This document shows, piece by piece, positions 28,947-32,222 of a stretch of 32,222 nt of DNA. Location: positions 1-32,222 of the forward strand of contig DAOWDJ010000015.1 in NCBI GenBank assembly GCA_030639065.1, in the 5' to 3' direction. The DNA is from an archaeon. GTDB lineage: Archaea; Nanobdellota; Nanobdellia; Pacearchaeales; GW2011-AR1. Within the stretch, counting starts at the first letter, position 1; each line of letters starts with the position of its first letter. A model generated the notes under the pieces. The model worked only from the letters and a program-made list of their open reading frames with translations. It was not told where the DNA came from and made no database searches. The translations under genes were made by a program, and so were the position numbers.

Positions 28947-29882
28947 ATGATAGGAAAAATAATTTTGGTGATATTTATGTTGATTTTATTAGCATTTTCT
29001 TTAATGTTTATGTATCAAAATATCCCGCAGGACCCTATTGAAATGAAAATGGATCGTATTTTTCCTGAACAGATTACCATTATTCCTTATGGAACTACTC
29101 CCGTGTTTGTTGAAAATTTGAGATTTAACCATAATAATATTTCTTATTTTATAGAGAAAGAATGTGCTGGCGTCAGGGAAGATGCGATGCTAGAGGCATT
29201 TAATATTTTTGAAAATAAAATGGATCTGATATCGTTTTATGAAGTTAAAAATAAAACTGAAGCGGATATCAACGTCGGATGTTCGGATAATTATATCGAG
29301 CTTGGTGAAAATTTGTTTGTGGCTGGAGAGGGTGGTCCTTCGAGGATAGTCAATACTAGTATATTTAAATTAATTGAAAAAGGAAAAATTTCTTTATACA
29401 ATGATCCACAATGTAATTACCCTGTTGTTGAATTGCATGAGCTGTTACATGTTTTTGGATTTGATCATTCGGATAACCCCAAGAGTATCATGTATAATAT
29501 GTCAAAATGTGATCAGAGAATCACTAGTGACATGATCGAATTGATTGATAAGTTATATTCTATTGAACCGTTGGCAGATGCCTTAATAAGTGAGCTAACG
29601 GCTGTTAAGAAAGGAAAGTACTTAGATTTTAATATTACTATTTTAAATGAAGGGCTTGTTGGAATTGATGCGATTAATTTGGCTATTATGGTAGGGGATA
29701 AGGAAGTTTATTTGGTTGATTTAGATGAACTTGGTGTTGGATATGGCCGAACGCTAAAGGTAACTAATGTTAAGTTGCTATCGAGAAATGTGGAAAAAGT
29801 AGATTTTGTTTTGGATCCTGAAAATATTATTAGAGAAATTAATGAAGAAAATAATTTTATACAAATGAGCGTTTCGGTTTAA
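28947..29882 (+). CDS. Membrane-anchored zinc metalloprotease (matrixin-like)
   Basis: The 311-residue protein starts with one transmembrane or signal-anchor segment (about 4-20, KIILVIFMLILLAFSLMF). The zinc site HELLHVFGFDH (H164, H168, H174) is the HExxHxxGxxH pattern of metzincins, followed by SIMYNM, a good Met-turn. A C-terminal part (about 210-311) looks like a CARDB-type beta domain: YLDFNITILNEGLVGIDAIN and VDFVLDPENIIREINEENNF. The enzyme would act outside the cell on proteins. The frame extends to a TTG at 28938, but ATG 28947 is the likelier start. Confidence 0.8.
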   Translation: MIGKIILVIFMLILLAFSLMFMYQNIPQDPIEMKMDRIFPEQITIIPYGTTPVFVENLRFNHNNISYFIEKECAGVREDAMLEAFNIFENKMDLISFYEVKNKTEADINVGCSDNYIELGENLFVAGEGGPSRIVNTSIFKLIEKGKISLYNDPQCNYPVVELHELLHVFGFDHSDNPKSIMYNMSKCDQRITSDMIELIDKLYSIEPLADALISELTAVKKGKYLDFNITILNEGLVGIDAINLAIMVGDKEVYLVDLDELGVGYGRTLKVTNVKLLSRNVEKVDFVLDPENIIREINEENNFIQMSVSV

Positions 29883-29916
29883 TAAAATTTAAAAGGTTGT
29901 TCTGGATAAAATATTA

Positions 29917-31803
29917 ATGGAAATTGAGGAATTAAAAAGAGATGACTCTCTAGACTATGTTAAAATTTTGAGGGCATTAATGGAATTGCCATTTCAGGTC
30001 GGGAGAAATCTGTTGGTAGATTTTCTAAATGGAGATTATGGGAATAAATCAGTTACAAAAAATAGACTAGATGAGTTAGATAATTTTGGGAAACTACTTT
30101 GGGGCAAAGACAAAATATTCAGAAAGATAGATGAATTGGTGACTAATGGGTTTATTGAGTTGGTGACTAGCGACTATAATAAATTTGTAAAGGTTTTATC
30201 GTTGACAATTAGGGGCCGAAACGAAATCGTGAACCCGACTTTATCTGAAAAAAAACTGGCAAACAAAATTGAATTTAAAAAAACAGAGATTAGCAATGAA
30301 GATCGTAAAAGGTTTGAGGGACTAAATGGGTTCTTGGACCATTTTAATGATGAGCAAAAAAAGGCAGTTATTTCGGAAAATTCAAATATACTTTGTGTTG
30401 CTGGTGCAGGATCTGGAAAGACTATGGTTTTAACTAAGAGAATTGAATTTTTAGTAAAATATAAGGGGGTTGATGTCTCCAAAATTTTAGCTATTACATT
30501 TACTAGAAAGGCTAGGCAGGAAATGGAAAAGCGGCTTCTTGAGCTGGGTATTAAGGGTGTTGTAATTCATACTTTTAATTCGTTTTGTGAAAGAATTTTA
30601 AGAATACACGGGGCTGAAATTTATGGCCGAACGATTCGAGTACAAGGATATGGGGATAAAATTCTCGCGATAAATATGGCTTTAGCGTCGATGGGTTTAA
30701 ACATAGAGGAGGTTGTGAGTAATTATTTTACATCGTCTCAGAAAAAATTTAAAAATAAAGGTCAGCTTACAAACAGTTTTATGAATGATTGTTTTTCGGT
30801 AATGGATTATTTTAAAGTAACTGGAGATGAGTACGATTTCAGTAGGAATGTCGACGAGAAAGAAAAAGATAATGCTCGGAGAATTTATCAGATTACTCAA
30901 TATCTAAAAGAGCATATGAAAACGCAAGGGCTTAGAGACTACACTGATCAAATTATTGATACGATTAAATTTTTCAAAGCTAGTCCCAATAGCATACCTT
31001 CGTTCGATCATGTTCTAGTTGATGAATATCAAGATGTAAACGCTATGCAAATTGAGCTGATTGAATTATTAGCTTCTCCAAACTTGTTTGTCGTCGGAGA
31101 TCCTCGACAGTCCATTTTCGGATGGAGAGGTTCTGATATAGGTTATATTTTGGATTTTGAAAAAACTCATACTAATGTTGACTTAATTCATCTAACTAAA
31201 AATTATCGGAGCGCTAAGGAGATTGTTAAGTTTATGAACCATTCGATCAGTGATATGGGTTTGCCTGATTTGGAACATCATAATGAATTTAGAAATGTTG
31301 AAATTAGGATTTTGGATTTTGAGGGTGAGAAAGCTGAGCAGGAGTTTGTTATAGGGAATATTCTTAATTCAGATGTAGCGAACGAGGATATTTTTGTTTT
31401 GGCTAGAACGAATAGGCAGCTAATGGAATTGTCGCAATCTATGAATGCAAGAGGGATTCCTCATCTTGTGAGGGCAGATATGGGAGTTGGAAAAGGTGAT
31501 AATGAGGGAATCAAAGAAGGAAAAGTTACGCTTGCTAGTGTTCATGCAATTAAAGGATTAGAGACAAAAAAAGTTTTTGTAATTGGAGCTAATGAACAGA
31601 ATTTTCCTTGTAAGGCAAGTGACCATCCTGCAATTGAAATGATAAAAGATGATGATTATAATAAAGAAGAAGAAGAAAGACGATTATTTTACGTGGCAAT
31701 TTCGAGGGCAAAAGAAATTCTGTATGTAACTTATTCCGGGAAGAAACCGACTCATTTTATCAGTGACGAAATGAAACAGATGAATGTCGGCGCTACAAGA
31801 TAG
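29917..31803 (+). CDS. UvrD/Rep-type helicase with RQC-like N-terminal domain
   Basis: The 628-residue SF1A DNA helicase has the Q-like FNDEQKKAV and Walker A GAGSGKT (163-169). Motif Ia is AITFTRKARQEMEKRL and motif II VLVDEYQDVNAMQ (about 366). Motif III is VVGDPRQSIFGWRGSD, motif IV HLTKNYRSAKEI, motif V VTLASVHAIKGLE and motif VI EEEERRLFYVAISRAKE. In front lies a domain (about 15-105) with VGRNLLVDFLNGDYGNKSV, LDELDNFGKLL and VLSLTIRGRNEI. This is the pattern of the RQC winged helix of RecQ helicases (VVDVLLGS...LSTYG...L-LT-x-GR). A 3'-to-5' repair helicase is expected. Confidence 0.88.
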   Translation: MEIEELKRDDSLDYVKILRALMELPFQVGRNLLVDFLNGDYGNKSVTKNRLDELDNFGKLLWGKDKIFRKIDELVTNGFIELVTSDYNKFVKVLSLTIRGRNEIVNPTLSEKKLANKIEFKKTEISNEDRKRFEGLNGFLDHFNDEQKKAVISENSNILCVAGAGSGKTMVLTKRIEFLVKYKGVDVSKILAITFTRKARQEMEKRLLELGIKGVVIHTFNSFCERILRIHGAEIYGRTIRVQGYGDKILAINMALASMGLNIEEVVSNYFTSSQKKFKNKGQLTNSFMNDCFSVMDYFKVTGDEYDFSRNVDEKEKDNARRIYQITQYLKEHMKTQGLRDYTDQIIDTIKFFKASPNSIPSFDHVLVDEYQDVNAMQIELIELLASPNLFVVGDPRQSIFGWRGSDIGYILDFEKTHTNVDLIHLTKNYRSAKEIVKFMNHSISDMGLPDLEHHNEFRNVEIRILDFEGEKAEQEFVIGNILNSDVANEDIFVLARTNRQLMELSQSMNARGIPHLVRADMGVGKGDNEGIKEGKVTLASVHAIKGLETKKVFVIGANEQNFPCKASDHPAIEMIKDDDYNKEEEERRLFYVAISRAKEILYVTYSGKKPTHFISDEMKQMNVGATR

Positions 31804-31827
31804 ATTTATGAGTGATGCCATTTAGGG

Positions 31828-31864
31828 GGTTCAAATCATGAGTGAGGCTGGTAGGATTTGAACC
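31828..31864 (-). repeat. Inverted T-arm copy after tRNA-Ile
   Basis: Bases 31828-31837 (ggttcaaatc) are a perfect 10-base complement of 31855-31864 (gatttgaacc) in the T-arm of tRNA-Ile. A short direct repeat, ATGAGTGA, also occurs at 31808-31815 and 31838-31845 next to the tRNA 3' end, but the long outer copy seen at other tRNAs is not clear here. Confidence 0.8.
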
Positions 31865-31916
31865 TACGACCCCCGCCTTATCAGAGCGATGCGCTACCTG
31901 ACTGCGCCACAGCCTC
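31843..31916 (-). tRNA. tRNA-Ile (anticodon GAT)
   Basis: A 74-base cloverleaf: acceptor GAGGCTG/CAGCCTC, discriminator A, D-arm GCGC/GCGC with loop AGTCAGGTA. The anticodon arm is TCGCT-CTGATAA-GGCGG and the T-arm GTAGG-TTCAAAT-CCTAC. The anticodon GAT reads AUC/AUU. No intron and no encoded CCA. A TATA box (31942-31953) lies about 30 bases upstream. Its 3' end faces the end of the helicase gene. Confidence 0.95.
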
Positions 31917-31991
31917 ATGTAATTAGTCAAGAAAATTTCGATTTATAAAACTAATGATTAACTTTAAAAACCAATTTTTAATGAATATAAT

Positions 31992-32222
31992 ATGGGAGTT
32001 ACAAAATATCTTAGGGCAGCGTGGAAGAATCCGGATGTGAAGTTACTTAGGGCGAGAATGATTGAGTGGCGGAGAGCTGGTGCGATTACTCGGGTTGATA
32101 AGCCGTTGAGGTTGGATAGGGCACGATCTTTGGGTTATAAAGCAAAGAAAGGAGTGGTTGTTGTCAGAGTTAAAATAAAACGGGGTGGACATAAAAGGTC
32201 GCGTCCGAATAAAGCGAGGAGG
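31992..32222 (+). CDS. rpl15e: 50S ribosomal protein L15e, cut by the window edge
   Basis: The visible 77 residues start [20 protein letters not shown] and run through [20 protein letters not shown] and [20 protein letters not shown]. This matches the basic N-terminal half of archaeal L15e of the large ribosomal subunit. The frame is open at the window end. A TATA-like stretch (31962-31973) lies about 26 bases before the ATG. Confidence 0.95.
   Translation, partial: MGVTKYLRAAWKNPDVKLLRARMIEWRRAGAITRVDKPLRLDRARSLGYKAKKGVVVVRVKIKRGGHKRSRPNKARR

Overview
This window reads as a chromosomal segment of a small-genome archaeon, most likely a DPANN lineage of the Pacearchaeota/Woesearchaeota type. 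The marker genes are archaeal: RNA polymerase subunit E (Rpb7) with Spt4, ribosomal proteins S24e, S27ae and L15e, archaeal PheRS, RNase P protein Rpp30, a Pno1/Dim2-type KH protein and archaeal UMP kinase. One tRNA gene has a bulge-helix-bulge intron. Promoters are TATA-type, and many genes start about 25 bases after the TATA box, so they are probably leaderless. The DNA is A+T-rich by eye and genes are densely packed, often with 1-4 base overlaps. The lineage is inferred, not proven.

Layout. 1-3.3 kb: start of an unknown gene, a membrane-anchored winged-helix protein, a phosphoglycerate-mutase-family enzyme, a small membrane protein and an MFS transporter. 3.3-7.2 kb: tRNA-Thr, a hypothetical gene and the pheS-pheT operon. 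7.2-10.6 kb: a minus-strand run with a CadD/LysE-like transporter, rnp3, pyrH, a DUF357 gene and two odd proteins, one of which looks like an orphan secretion-ATPase N-terminal domain. 10.7-12.6 kb: intron-containing tRNA-Trp overlapped by an HNH endonuclease gene, then a PIN/HTH gene pair. 12.6-14.5 kb: the PIN-rpoE-spt4-rps24e-rps27ae operon. 14.5-17.1 kb: a small membrane protein, a structured intergenic element, scpA and ftsZ. 17.1-20 kb: nitroreductase, two glycosyltransferases, repeats and tRNA-Asn. 20-22.5 kb: an unknown gene, the KH protein, tRNA-His and hisS. 22.5-25.8 kb: a minus-strand operon gatC-nudix-gatA-unknown-DHH phosphoesterase. 25.9-28.5 kb: an unknown protein, a HIT protein, a very small charged protein and a bacterial-type aspS. 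28.5 kb to the end: two tiny proteins, a membrane-anchored metalloprotease, a UvrD-type helicase with an RQC-like N-terminal domain, tRNA-Ile and the start of rpl15e.

The genes are mostly translation and RNA-processing functions. The presence of gatC, gatA, tRNA-Asn and an AspRS carrying a His typical of non-discriminating enzymes fits the indirect route to Asn-tRNA or Gln-tRNA. The SMC partner ScpA and FtsZ sit together as chromosome-segregation and division genes.

The most unusual signal is downstream of the tRNA genes. All four minus-strand tRNAs (Thr, Trp, Asn, Ile) are followed within about 15-20 bases by an inverted copy of their own T-arm, matching each tRNA's own T-loop variant. Three of them (Thr, Trp, Asn) also have an 18-19 base direct copy of the tRNA 3' end 103-121 bases further on. 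The Thr and Asn trailers share a 60-base dispersed repeat. This could be a family of tiny elements that target tRNA 3' ends, or a structured tRNA-trailer system. I do not recognise it. tRNA-Thr itself also appears to replace the near-universal G19-C56 pair by A19-U56.
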